In this document: positions 19,316-29,714 of the stretch, piece after piece
Numbering within the stretch: the stretch's first letter is position 1
Layout of the letters: every line of letters starts with the position of its first letter
Notes under the pieces: generated by a model
What the model saw: only the letters and a program-made list of their open reading frames with translations
Database searches by the model: none
Told to the model about the DNA's origin: nothing
Translations under genes and position numbers: made by a program
From: Phoenix dactylifera
Lineage: Eukaryota; Streptophyta; Magnoliopsida; Arecales; Arecaceae
Reading direction: 5' to 3'
Length of the DNA stretch: 64,000 nucleotides
NCBI RefSeq assembly: GCF_009389715.1
Contig: NC_052392.1
Location: 35,199,144-35,263,143, forward strand

Positions 19316-21230
19316 TCAATCCCTATGACGCCATCGTCGACGCGTGTACTGCTGTACGTCCGAATGAGAGGGTCCTGGATCCGAATGAGAGGGTGCTGTA
19401 CTCGGGCCAGGCTCATCACCCAGAAGTACCTGATGCATCTGAGAAATAGCATCATATAGGTGCCCGGCACCTAGTGACGTAGCCTCTGGGCGACCCATCC
19501 GTACAATGTCGGTACTGATACCGACTGCATCTGCAATACGCCGCCGGTGCATGTCAGCATCATCATGACCTCCCCTAGCTCCAGAATGAGTACTCGAGCG
19601 CAGATGAGGAGGCTGAACTGCAACGTGCGTGATACGGAGATACCACTCCATATATCCCGGTACGCTGTCTGATGGCCGGGTAACTGGGTGGCTCCTGCTC
19701 GCCTGGCTCAGCACGTGGTCCTCCCACCGCTCCCAAAGCTGATCCATATAGGAGTAATGTATCCGGTACGAGCCTGCTGTGGAACCTCTGTTGGCTCGCG
19801 TAGGGGCTAGTGGCGCTCGAGGGATGGTCTGAATACGACCAAACTGTCTAAGAACCCTTTCTGGATGATAGGGTTCTACGATATCAAGGCACTTGATGGA
19901 GCCAGTAAAAAATGCGACGGGTATATATGGGCGATCTCCCCGAAGCCGATGATGGGGATCCCAAATAACCTGCAAAACAAAAGGTACATTTCAGTTTTAT
20001 ACTATATCGCATATTAAAAGTACTGACAAACACAAGCAAATGGTAATATGATACGTACCTCATCGATGCTCAAAAGGTCCAAGTACTCACGTAGAACCAC
20101 TAAATGGTCCATCGTGGTACGGGATGGAGTGCCGGGCATCCAGCGGTGCACGCGGGGACTGGCATCAGTATACTCGAGCGACGGGTGAGGACTGAGTGCA
20201 GGAAAATGCTCATAAATCCATGCCTGCAGAAGCGTCATATAACCACTGATCTGTCTCACTGATGACCTCGACGCAATCCCCAACTGCCGATACAAATATG
20301 CTAAGGCAGCTGTACCCCAGGCATATGTGCTCACCCTATCCAGATCCCGCAGTAAACACAGATACGCTATAGGCACCCTGGTCCCACTCTTATCAGCAAA
20401 GAGTGTGCAGCCTAACAAAAATAACAAATAGGCTCGTGCTGCACACTCTATCCTCTGCTGGCTGTCTCTATCAGATACTGAGTGAAACTGAGTCCTCAGC
20501 CACTCCATCCTCACAGACTGACCGCGCGATGACAGTACCTCCTGACGCGCGTCTCCAGCTGACACCCCCAACAACTCCACAAGTAGCTCCTCAGCATCCC
20601 GATCACTCATCCTCTCAGGAGAAACTGATACTGAGGAACCTGCGACTGGAATCCCTAAAATGGCGGATACATCATCCAACGTGATAGTGATCTCGCCAAA
20701 TGGTATATGGAAGGTGTTCGTCTCGGGCTGCCATCTCTCTACGAAGCCCGAAATCAGAATCTTATCGATGAATCGATAAGAGCACTGCACTAACTCTACG
20801 AGGCCCGACTGCCTCAATAGTGCTCTGAACCTGGTATTTGGTTGGTTTGAAGACCACCACTTCCATTCACCAACCTTGGCAGTATGGTTCATGCACTTGA
20901 GTGGAGCTCGTTCCTGTAATATAAATGTATAATTACTACTACTTTATAAAACATCAATAAACAAAATATAATGCTATAACAAATAAACAATACCTGTTGC
21001 CTCCAGATGGAAGCTGCTATATGCGTCCTGAAACTGATCAGGACGGACTCATCCTCTGGACCTCCTGGACATGGTCCAACGGGCTCATCGTCTTCGCCCC
21101 TAGCGGGCATATCATCATGCTCTGACTCAGGAGAGTCCGATGGCATATGAGCAGGCTCGGGAGAAGCAATCCTAGCACGACGTCTCCTAGCTGACGCCGT
21201 AGGTCTAACTCTGGCGGGACGGGGATCCAT
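19316..21230 (-). CDS. Plant mobile domain (PMD, MAIN-like) protein, transposon-borne
   Basis: Three minus-strand exons join in phase 0: 21230-20994 (79 codons, starting MDPRPARVRPTASARRRR), 20913-20059 (285 codons) and 19969-19316 (217 codons plus stop), giving 581 residues. Splice sites are CAACAG/GTATTG, ATTACAG/GAACG, GATGAG/GTACGT and TTTGCAG/GTTATT. The N-terminus is basic, then acidic. The PMD proper runs from about residue 90 to 400, with FVERWQPETNTFHIPFGEIT followed by DVSAILGIPV, YLLFLLGCTLF and ALAYLYRQLG. Near residue 470 is the PMD-typical YMEWYLRITH; the tail is Ser/Pro-rich and ends RRRWRHRD. Cellular MAIN/MAIL1 relatives act with PP7-like phosphatase in silencing and genome stability, and PMDs are known passengers of plant MULE and Ty3/gypsy elements. 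No frame damage is seen. The function within the element is unknown. Confidence 0.85.
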
Positions 21231-21284
21231 GTCTGAAAATATAGAAATTCAATGTTAGGCTACATCAAAGAAAATAATTCAATT

Positions 21285-21546
21285 GGCACGGCACGCGATT
21301 TGGCACCGGAACCCTTCTGTTCGGCTGCTCAGAGCCGGACAGAAGGCTTCTGTTCGGCTGCTCAGAGCCGGACAGAACCATTCTGTTCGGCACTGTGCAG
21401 CCGAACAGAAGGCTTCTGTTCGGCACCGTGCAGCCGAACAGAAGGCTTCTGTTCGGTTGAGTGTTGCCGAACAGAGGGCTTCTGTTCGGCACTGTTCAGC
21501 CGAACAGAAGGGTTCTGTTCGGCGATCCAGTGCCGAACGGAGCACT
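21285..21546. repeat. Right array of short palindromes
   Basis: Six to seven units with arms GCCGAACAGAAG and CTTCTGTTCGGC, some with GGACAGAA variants, separated by spacers such as TGCTCAGA and ACCGTGCA. It begins GGCACGCGATTTGGCAC and ends GATCCAGTGCCGAACGGAGC, the inverse of the left array edges. It sits just upstream of the PMD start codon, so it may also form part of the PMD promoter or 5' UTR. Confidence 0.93.
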
Positions 21547-22050
21547 GGAGGCAGGGGGGTGGAGCTACCTCGACGTGGTCGTGGAGGCGCCGGCGAGGTG
21601 CTCGTTGCTCGGGAGATGGCCGGGGAGGTGGTTCCGGGAGAATGCCGGCGACGAGAGGGAGAAGGGGAGAATGCCGGCGACGAGAGGGAGAAGGGGGAAC
21701 GGGGGGGTTTTGGGCGTTGGCGAGGTGCACTGCACCGACCGGCGACGAGAGGAAGAAGGGGGAGACGGAGGGGGTTTGGAGGGGCTTGAGGTGCTTGAGG
21801 CGAAGTTTTTTGGGCGGAAGGGAGAAGCCGGCTGGAGTGGTGTTTTGGAGGGGAAGAGCGGGGTGGGGGGGGGTTTGGGGGGTGTAGAGAGCAATTTAGG
21901 TGAGGGGGTGGGGAGAGTGAAGGGTAATTTAGGATTTTTCAATTTTTTAGGGGTGTCCTTAGCAAATGGGGGGGTGTAGAGAGTATTTAATTTTTTTTTA
22001 ATTTTTGGGGGGTGTCCTGAGCAATCGGGGGGGTGTATTTAGAACTACCC
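21547..22050. repeat. MULE right subterminal G-rich region and outer TIR
   Basis: G/A-rich sequence (21550-21935), then TTAGGGGTGTCCTTAGCAAA, ATGGGGGGGTGTAGAGAG and the outer TIR ending GTATTTAGAACTACCC. The last 100 bp are nearly identical to the right end of the short derivative. Long frames here are low-complexity artefacts. Confidence 0.85.
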
Positions 22051-22484
22051 ATCTAGATGTGATCCAGAAACCATTTGGCGTTTCTCAAAGGAAACGTACC
22101 CAGAATTTGTAGCCAACTATAATAATTATGCAGGCTGACAGAGGGAATGCCCAAGCATTTATATCAGGTATGATACTTTTTGCAGAAAGAGAAACGAAAA
22201 GATCATTGCGGATTTCACTAAATTATTCCATATAAATATTGATTTTGCGAGAAAAGTCATATAAATCTTATTTTATAAAATCATATATATTTAGATGTTA
22301 CTTGATGTCGGTATACCGAGTCTGGATTGGGCGCCCATGTTGGGCCCAGCCAACCCTCGTTGTTCAAATTTCAAGCAAAAGAGGGAGGTACCCGTTGGGA
22401 GAAGCTAACATTCGGTTCCCACCCCTCCCCATTACCTCTTAACTTAACAATAATAATAAAAAAAAACTCTCTTCTTATGCACAG
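22051..22484. repeat. Duplicated block Y, copy 1
   Basis: TGTGATCCAGAAACCATTTGG through GCTAACATTCGGTTCCCACC matches 32643-33020, and its right half matches 1-65. It resumes after the solo LTR at 25447-25550 with ATTCAACAAGAATCTC. Nothing coding is seen. Confidence 0.8.
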
Positions 22485-23689
22485 TGTAAATACCGGACCA
22501 AATGGACCAACCTGGACCATAATCGACGGTCCATTTGGAAACCCAAATCAGTGACCATGATCGCCAGCTGTTGAGGCGGTTATAACCGCCTAACAGCCAC
22601 GATCACCACCCCTCTTCTCTTCCGTCCGAGGGCTATTAAAGCCCATGCATCCCTCACAAAGGAACTCCATCACTCTCTCATTTCTTCTCACTCTCTTCTT
22701 TTTCTGCTACAAGGAGCTGAAGAGTGGGGATCTGATCCACCGGAGGGAACATCACAGAGTTGTCCCAGAGCTAGGTAAGTCCCTGACTTCTTCTTCCCTG
22801 GTATTATGCAAGTAGATCTAGCTTAATCATGAAACAACAAGACAAGGAGAAAACGAAATAGAAGAGATCAAAACAGGAAAAGGAAAGAATGAAAACAAAA
22901 GAAAAAGAATAGGAAGAATAAGAAGAAGAAGAAGAAGAAGAGGGAAGGAAGGGGAAAAGTTTACCTGGTATGCTCAGCCGCAGCCATCGACGGCCGGAGG
23001 CCCTTCCTCCCCTCCTTTGGTCGCAACAAGCTCGGCTGCAGCCGTGGCCGCATCCATGGCCACGATTGTGGGTTATTTCTCCTACCCCAATGGGAACGAG
23101 GGAGGAGCCGCCGGCTCCAATTGCAGGCTCCAGTGGCCCTCGCTCGGAACTGCAGCAGGCCGGAGGCCCCTTCCTCTCGAGAGGGTAATCTCGACCCCCA
23201 TTTCCACCAAGGAACAGAGGGGGCCGGCCGCCGCGGGTGCCGCCGGTCGCGGCCGACCTCTTCCGTGAATGGGAGCCGCTCTCCTCCCTTCTCAAGAGAG
23301 GAAGGATGAAGAAGACGGGGGGATCGACTGCTACAGATCGAGCAGCGGGGGATGTTGGCCGACCGCCGGCACCGTCGACCTCGAACCCGGCTCCTCCCGA
23401 GCGCTCCACGAGCCTCCTTGCTTCAAGTGAGGAGGAGAAGAGGAGGGGGAGGAGATCGGGACGGAAAGAAGAAAGAAGGAGAAGAGAGGAAGAAACGGAA
23501 AAAGAGAAAAGAAGGTTCGGGAAGAAAAGAAGGAAAAGAAAAGAAGAAAGAAGAAAAGAAAAGAAAAGAAAAAAAATGGTTGTGGGCCAATTTGGGCCTG
23601 ATTTCTGGGTGGGCTTCAAATAAATTGGCTTTAGAAGCCCGAGGTCGGGCTAGGCCTTGGTTCGAGCCCAACATTCTTAAACCCAGAAT

Positions 23690-24075
23690 TAACTGAACCA
23701 GCATATAATTGACCCAGGCCTGAACCAGTAATTAGGTCAGATCTGAACCAGTATGCAATTGACTCAGACTTGAACCAGTAATTGGGTCAGATCTGAGCCA
23801 GTATGCAATTGACCCAGACTTGAACCAGAAATTGGGTCAAATCTGAACCAGAATGCAATTGACCCAGACCTGAACTAGAAATTGGGTCAGACCTGAACCA
23901 ATATGCAATTGACTCAGGCCTAAACCAGTAATTGGGTCAGACCTGAAGCAGTATGCAATGGACCCAGACTTGAACCAGAAATGGAATCAAATCCGAACCA
24001 GGAAGTAGATTAGACTAGAACCAGAAATTGAATTGGGCCATGGGCCTGAACCAGAAATTAAATTAGGCTATGGAC
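23690..24075. repeat. Tandem repeat in solo LTR (AACCAGTAATTGGGTCAGA-like)
   Basis: About a dozen imperfect units alternating TGAACCAGTAATTGGGTCAG and TGAACCAGTATGCAATTGAC, in effect a compound unit of about 58 bp. Confidence 0.9.
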
Positions 24076-24635
24076 CGAAAATGAAATTGAGTCCTATGGA
24101 TGGACTGTAAATGACTTTAAGATTATAAATAAATAGAAATTAAATGTACAAGTGACATGTAATTTAATAATCTTGCTAGGTATTAGAGAATTGCCATTTG
24201 GTGAGCAAATTAAGGTAAGTAACCTGTTTTAATCTTATTATGGATCATGTATCACGTTTTATAAGATGAAAAAGTATTATTTATGCAATTGGAATTGTGC
24301 ATACGAATTGTGGAAAAAGTAACCCTGATATAATCTTATGTTTTATCAAATACTTGTAACTACTTGATTATAAAATTGTATATGATTATTTATGTTTTCA
24401 CAAAATTAGGATCAAGCATGTGTTAGCAAATGATTACATGATTTTGGATCATGATTATTATTATATTATATACACATGATTATGATGATGTAGAAAGATG
24501 CATAGAAAAATAAAGTTTTCAGCATGATCATGAGTTTTATTTAGCATGATGCCATTATTCACTTTCCAATATTTCTATGAGAAAAGATTTATGAAAAGCA
24601 TGATATGCTTTAAGAACTCTCAGATCGCTATGCAC

Positions 24636-24745
24636 GACCCCCACCAGTGGGTAACAGTAACTAGGCATATGACCCCCGCCAGTGGGTAAAAGTAACTTGG
24701 CTTTACGATCCCCGCCAGTGGGTAATAGTAACTGGAAGATGATCC
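24636..24745. repeat. Tandem repeat in solo LTR (CCAGTGGGTAAxAGTAACT)
   Basis: Three units containing GACCCCCGCCAGTGGGTAA followed by AGTAACT, with single-base variation and a fourth decayed unit. Confidence 0.88.
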
Positions 24746-25549
24746 TGCAGTGGTAAAGGCCTTACCGTGGGAATAAGAGCGGCCATAGCTACACTACCAT
24801 CTGGGAGTATGAATTTTGAAGTATGAAATAATGGCAAAAGTTTTATGATGCATAATTATATTTATGAAGTTGCATGAATGGACTTACATAGTTTTATGAC
24901 TGGTTGGATTATATGAAATGTTTACTTTATTACAAGCACAGATTTCAATGCATGAATAATAACAGCACATATTTCAAAGCATGAATAATGATAAGAATAA
25001 TGATGAGTACGGATTTCAAAGCATGGAATAAAGACAAAAGGTTTACGTCTGGTTTAATTATAGAAAATACTTTCTTTGTTACAACTGTTTGTTCTTCAAA
25101 TAGTGCATTGGCATACAAAAATATTATGCTTGATCTAATAAAATTATGCATGGTTACTTACTGAGCTTTATAGCTCACACCCATTTATTTATATTCTTAC
25201 AGATGAATAGGAGATGCTAGGAACAAGGAGCGTGACATGCTTCAGGGTTATAGAAAAAATGAAATATTAAATGTTGATATTTTTAAACGCTCTGTAATCA
25301 TTGCTTACTGATGAAACATTTAATGACATTCATGAATATAGTTGTTCTCAATTTGATTTGAAGTTTTAAAGTGGTTGCGTGTTATTGTATACTTAACTTA
25401 GCAATAGCACAGCCATGTCATGATCCGAATTCGGGGCGTGACACAGATTCAACAAGAATCTCTATTCTACATTCCACAGTTCAAAATACGAAGAAAATGA
25501 TTTGTTAAGAGATTTTCTAAGCACAAAACGATCCATCATTATTTTTTAA

Positions 25550-25867
25550 GCTCACACCACCTCTTTTCTTCTTCTTTCAAAGTTGCAGGAAACGTAGTTT
25601 TGAATGGGTTGAACATGGAGTACGAACATTAGAGTTATGAGTCAATTAGTTTATTTTCTAATACCGAGGAATATTTGAAGATTTTGTAACTGAACCGATT
25701 GGATTATTTGAATATGATTGATTTATTTATTTGGATTATTCAGCTATTCACTTTTGAGTTATTGGATATTTGCTCGCCTCAGGCCTTGCATGATCTCTAG
25801 GACATCGCTCTAGGCTCATGCGGTCGTGTTACGTGCTCAAGCCCATATATTTGATTTGGGGCATGAC
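25550..25867. mobile_element. 3' end of a Tekay/Del-like LTR, 5' truncated
   Basis: AAGCTCACACCACCTCTTTT through GGGGCATGACACA matches 63440-63768, where the same LTR extends much further left. The sequence right of both copies is the same (ACATTAGATCCAATAGCTAA), so the insertion predates the duplication, and the left part was later lost from this copy. Confidence 0.65.
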
Positions 25868-25937
25868 ACAACCACATTAGATCCAATAGCTAACTTCGAA
25901 GAAAATTACAAACCAACCTGATACATCGCAGCATAGC

Positions 25938-26806
25938 CAACGACATGGGCCGTTCTAAATACACCCCCCCTATTGCTCAGGACACCCCCCAAAAATTAAA
26001 AAAAAAATACCCAAACTAACCTTTAGTGTAATTACCATATTGCCCTTGAAATTTTCTCAGTACACCCCCCTTCCTCCTCCTCCGTTTCGTGCTCCGTTCG
26101 GCACTGGATCGCCGAACAAAATGCTTCTGTTCGGCTGAACGGTGCCGAACAGAAGGCTTCTGTTCGGCGATCCAGTGCCGAACAGAAGGCTTCTGTTCGG
26201 CAACCCTCAACCGAACAGAATCCTTCTGTTCGGCGGAGGGTAGGAGAGGAGGGGTAGGAGGGTGGGGAGGAGGCGGCGGAGGGGGGAGGGGTAGGAGGGA
26301 TAGTTGGAGGAGGGGGAGGTGGAGGAGGAGGAGGAGGAGGGGGAGGTGGAGGAGAAGGGGGAGGAGGGGTAGGAGGAGGAGGAGGAATGGGAGCAGGGAG
26401 GAATAGGGGGTGGAGGAGGAGGCAAAGAAGGGGGAGAAGGCGGAGGGGGATGCAGAGTAAGAGGGGATGGGGATGGGGGGCGGAGGTAGAGGGGTGGAGG
26501 AGTAGGAGGAGGGAGGAGGGAGGAGGAGGAGGAGGGTGAATAGGCGGAGGAGGAGGGGAGAGGGATGAGGGGGAGGCAGAGGTGGGCGGGAAGAGGGGGA
26601 GGGGGAGGCAGAGGTGGGCGGGAAGAGGGGGAGGAGGAGGAGGCAGAGGCGGGGGGTGGGGAGGGTGGGGGTAATTTAGGAATTTTTAATTTTTTAGGGG
26701 TGTCCTTAGCAAATGGGGGGGTGTAGAGAGTATTTAATTTTTTTTTAATTTTTGGGGGGTGTCCTGAGCAATAGGGGGGGTGTATTTAGAACTACCCCAA
26801 CGACAT
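25938..26806. mobile_element. Short non-autonomous MULE of the same family
   Basis: The element proper is 25947-26797 (851 bp), flanked by the 9-bp direct repeat CAACGACAT (25938-25946 and 26798-26806). Its paralogous empty site reads GCCAACCACATTTATC at 63865-63880. The left 150 bp and right 110 bp are almost the same as those of the 4.67-kb element. The interior has a palindrome array at 26089-26237 followed by a G/A-rich tract. There is no coding sequence. It is an internal-deletion derivative mobilised by the same transposase. Confidence 0.93.
26089..26237. repeat. Palindrome array in short MULE
   Basis: Three to four units with arms GCCGAACAGAAG and CTTCTGTTCGGC, one bearing CAAAATGC, flanked by GTGCTCCGTTCGGCACTGGA. 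Retention in a deletion derivative suggests the array matters for transposition. Confidence 0.92.
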
Positions 26807-26976
26807 TTATCTATACTACCTAACAACCGCAGTTAACCGTCTAATTTCTATTCTCCCCAGATAAATGAAAAATTCTCCAGTATCCATGTTTGAAGGGAAT
26901 CCTTTCTTATCCACTCACCCTTCCATTATATCTGTTGCCTGATCCCTGTTTGCACAGGCAAGCAGGTTAATGACAC

Positions 26977-28587
26977 CTATGAAGGATAAATATAGGACAA
27001 TACAGAATATACTGTCTGCATGACAGTCAGCAAGAGCAGAAAGGCCGCTGCCAACACTGAAATTGTAGCCCATGGGTTGCCAACATAGTCTCGCCTCAAA
27101 GCGGCAAGCCATTTGTGACATTTGAGTTCATAAAACCTGTTTATTTCCTCAATCTGATTTGCAAGGTAGTTCTTTTCCCAATCATAGTGTATCTGGTTGC
27201 CCAACCGATTAAAGAGGTTTGCCACTTCTTGATGATTGCTTAGCTTATGTTGCAGTATGCCTTCGAAGCAGAGCAACTGCACGTCCTCAGCCTGGTGGAT
27301 AATGCAGTCCATAAAGAGTGCGTATATCGTAATGTACATCTCAGTGTCGAAATAGCACTGTTCGAAAGCTATGACGTTTCGGAAGAGAGGACCGGTATAG
27401 TCATAGATTTGCAGTAGTGGTATCTCCATCCGCCCACTCCTAAGCATTAAACACAACTTCTGGAGGCACAGCAGTGGCGTGAGCTTCATCTTCCTTCTCC
27501 CGAAATTTATGTTCAAGAAACTGTCTGTCAGTTTCTTCCTCTTGAACTTCACCCCAGCCCTGTCGAGCTCTATCGCACGAGGAATCCACTTGGGTGCAGA
27601 TCCTCGTGGAGGATCAACTTCTGCTTTCTTGCAGTTGCACTTCATGAGTTCAGGAATACATCCTGATGCACATGTCGAAGTCGGTGCAAATGTTGAATCC
27701 CCTTGTGAAGGAGCAGCTTCCTCTGGTACAGATGTAGACTCTACTGGCTTTTCTGAAGGGATCCGAGATGAATAAAATAGATGGAGCAAATGATGGTATT
27801 CTCTAGGGGACTTCTTCTTGGACTTCTTGAATGATTCGGATTCCTCGGGTTGGATGCCCTTGAAAAGCTGGAGAGCAAGGTCAACAAGATTAATCTGTCC
27901 ATCCTCGCATGGTATGAGACGATCAAATAGCAATTGGATGATGGAGAAAGGAATTTGGTTCTCAAGCTTCAGCAGATCATAAACCACTAAATTAATAGTG
28001 AACCGCCCTGCCACAGTTGGGTACTCAAGCTGTTCATCCTTCTCCTCGATATTTAAAACAACCTCCCCTTCCCTCGTCTCAATCATACACTCTCTCCTCT
28101 TCTTGCCCTCATCCTCCTTGGTTGCCTTGCCTTCCTCCTCTTTCTCCCTTAGCATGAGACAAATGATGAAGCACCCATCAAGCAACATGATCAATGCCAT
28201 ATCCTGGGCATTCAGTGTGGAGAATTCCTCGGAGTAGCAACTCCGAACCTTCTCATCCTGTTTCTTCAACTCTAACAAGCACTCGTTAAACAATTGACTT
28301 GCATGCTCCCGACTTCGATGACGCGATAGAATGTGCCGGACACACCGCCACTTGTGGTCGTTCATGAAGGAACTCCCATCGCTGTTGTGGTGAAAAGGTC
28401 CAAGGAAAGCAATCACAGGTTCGTAGGCTTCATTATCCAACTGTCGGATGTGCTTGGGGACTTTGAAGATGGCGCATGGTCCTTCGAGATGGTCCATAGT
28501 TTGTGCTAAATTTACTTGATTCCTAGCTCCATTGATCCACGCCTCGTCGGTTTGGCAGCTAGGGGTAGATTTGTCGGTGGAAGGCAT
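26977..28587 (-). CDS. DUF247 (UPF0481) family membrane-anchored protein
   Basis: Single-exon gene of 536 residues, starting MPSTDKSTPSCQTDEAW and stopping after SYIYPS. The DUF247 domain spans nearly the whole protein. It has CAIFKVPKHIRQLDNEAYEP near residue 40, then VIAFLGPFHH, DMALIMLLDGCFIICLML, YDLLKLENQIPF (the family LLENQIPFF-like motif, about residue 210) and a C-terminal segment DYVGNPWATISVLAAAFLLL. The last ~30 residues form one hydrophobic helix, as in other DUF247 proteins. Inserts rich in Lys/Glu (about 150-175) and Ser/Pro (about 285-320) are variable regions. The length is normal and no damage is seen. Biochemical function is unknown; in grasses two DUF247 clades are tied to self-incompatibility, but nothing here links this gene to that role. 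Its 5' flank is shared with blocks near 14985 and 30885. Confidence 0.92.
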   Translation of the reverse strand: MPSTDKSTPSCQTDEAWINGARNQVNLAQTMDHLEGPCAIFKVPKHIRQLDNEAYEPVIAFLGPFHHNSDGSSFMNDHKWRCVRHILSRHRSREHASQLFNECLLELKKQDEKVRSCYSEEFSTLNAQDMALIMLLDGCFIICLMLREKEEEGKATKEDEGKKRRECMIETREGEVVLNIEEKDEQLEYPTVAGRFTINLVVYDLLKLENQIPFSIIQLLFDRLIPCEDGQINLVDLALQLFKGIQPEESESFKKSKKKSPREYHHLLHLFYSSRIPSEKPVESTSVPEEAAPSQGDSTFAPTSTCASGCIPELMKCNCKKAEVDPPRGSAPKWIPRAIELDRAGVKFKRKKLTDSFLNINFGRRKMKLTPLLCLQKLCLMLRSGRMEIPLLQIYDYTGPLFRNVIAFEQCYFDTEMYITIYALFMDCIIHQAEDVQLLCFEGILQHKLSNHQEVANLFNRLGNQIHYDWEKNYLANQIEEINRFYELKCHKWLAALRRDYVGNPWATISVLAAAFLLLLTVMQTVYSVLSYIYPS

Positions 28588-28639
28588 TCCTCTGCTCGTA
28601 TAAGACGCTGTCGGTCCTGGTACGTGGCCAAGCTAGCAT

Positions 28640-29410
28640 AACTTCTAAGTGAAATTATCCAGCAGACATTTAGATCAAAAATTAAAATATTTGATTTTTC
28701 ATGCGAAAATATCCTAGTTGCCGCGAGCAAGCTACTTTTATCATACAATATCTTGACATGGGCCCAACAAATTTGACAGGATGCCTTTTGTATTTAAATT
28801 ATGCAAGTGACGATATGCAAGTAATCCCTAGGATTTAATTATTTCTCATGCAGAAACAAGCAAAAATTTCAAAATGAAGGGATCTAGTCATATGCTAGGA
28901 ATAAAGATTTTCTGTGGTTCATTCAAAACCATATCACATCCATGATCCAAGAACTCCAAGAGAAATTATTAGAAAGCAACCATTTAAAAACAAAAAAGTT
29001 GACAATATTTGACCACAATTTGAAAAAGATAAATGACAGATAAATTCTGAAACCTAGAAAGTAAAATAAAATAAGTAAGAATAGAGAAAGAAAATTTGAA
29101 TTATCTCTCATGCAGAAAATAAAAGACAAAGAGAATGTAAAGAATTTACATCATATCATCAAGAGTGCTAACTTCTAAAAAAAAATATTTAAGAATTACG
29201 TTGAGAATATGATAATATGTATTATAATCATGAAATTATGATTATTTGGGTTTTTCTATTTTTAAATTTGTGAGAACTTTATTTTATTGGAGAAACTCAA
29301 AGCCACCCCTTCCAGCTTCACATGCCAACAAATTAAATATAAAAACAAAAGCTATGTGCCCCAAAAAAGCAGTGCTGCTCGAAAAAAAAATCCAACCACA
29401 ACAAATTTCA

Positions 29411-29449
<39 letters not shown>

Positions 29450-29550
29450 TTATAAAAGGATTCAAATAACGTATTTGGTAGTTGTTGTTTATACCACGTC
29501 CTAATTAATAGTGGAGGTCTAAATATGGATTAGATGAGAGATAATTCATC
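28640..29550. repeat. Block P, copy 2: 5' flank of the DUF247 gene
   Basis: Begins about 50 bp upstream of the DUF247 start codon and matches 14985-15930 and 30885-31510. It includes GCTACTTTTATCATACAATA and CCATATCACATCCATGATCC. It probably contains the gene's promoter; no TATA box position is decisive. Confidence 0.75.
29413..29447. repeat. (TA)n microsatellite
   Basis: About 16 TA units inside block P. The counterpart at 15815-15830 has no long run. Confidence 0.95.
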
Positions 29551-29714
29551 CTTAAAGATTTCGTAATTAGTAGCTAATACGTTGGTGAAGATTTTTGCTT
29601 TCTGCAGTAGACATACCACCATTTGGACGGTTGAAGTTTGGACGACGGTGGTAAACTAAATTAGGTGACGCTGATGTCACCGCATCGAATATTGGGGACT
29701 GATCAAAAAATCTA

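Larger units (their letters stand above)
17375..22059. mobile_element. Mutator-like element (TIR-MULE) carrying PMD, DRM and AGO4-like sequences
   Basis: The element proper is 17384-22050 (4667 bp), flanked by the 9-bp direct repeat ATCTAGATG (17375-17383 and 22051-22059). The empty site is ACCATCTAGATGTGATCC at 32631-32648. Ends are inverted: GGGTAGTTCTAAATACACCC at left and its inverse at right, with about 65 bp of outer TIR, then C/G-rich sequence and inner palindrome arrays that also pair inversely (GTGCTCCGTTCGGCACTGGA at left, its inverse at right). The cargo from left to right is a truncated MULE transposase gene (+), a DRM fragment (+), an AGO4-like fragment (-) and a complete PMD gene (-). 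A 9-bp duplication defines the Mutator superfamily. The transposase catalytic domain is gone, so the copy cannot be autonomous. Confidence 0.93.
22480..25446. mobile_element. Solo LTR, Tekay/Del-like, about 2.96 kb
   Basis: The element runs from TGTAAATACCGG at 22485 to GGGGCGTGA at about 25441, flanked by CACAG at 22480-22484 and 25442-25446. Uninterrupted counterparts read TTATGTACAGATTCAACAAG at 33016-33035 and 63-82. The GAATTCGGGGCGTGACA-type terminus, the very long LTR length, GCTTTATAGCTCACACCC near the 3' side and internal short repeats resemble Tekay/Del chromovirus LTRs. The expected final CA overlaps the duplication, so the exact right edge is uncertain by two bases. GA-rich sequence at 22900-23580 gives long spurious frames. 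Confidence 0.8.

Noticed and set aside
22804..23619. 271-codon minus-strand frame
   Set aside because: It is the antisense of a GA-rich LTR segment, dominated by Phe/Leu/Ser runs, with long frames on the other strand too. It lies within a solo LTR.
26977..28587. Calling the DUF247 gene a self-incompatibility determinant
   Set aside because: That role is established only for particular grass clades. DUF247 is a large family and no linked partner genes were seen.
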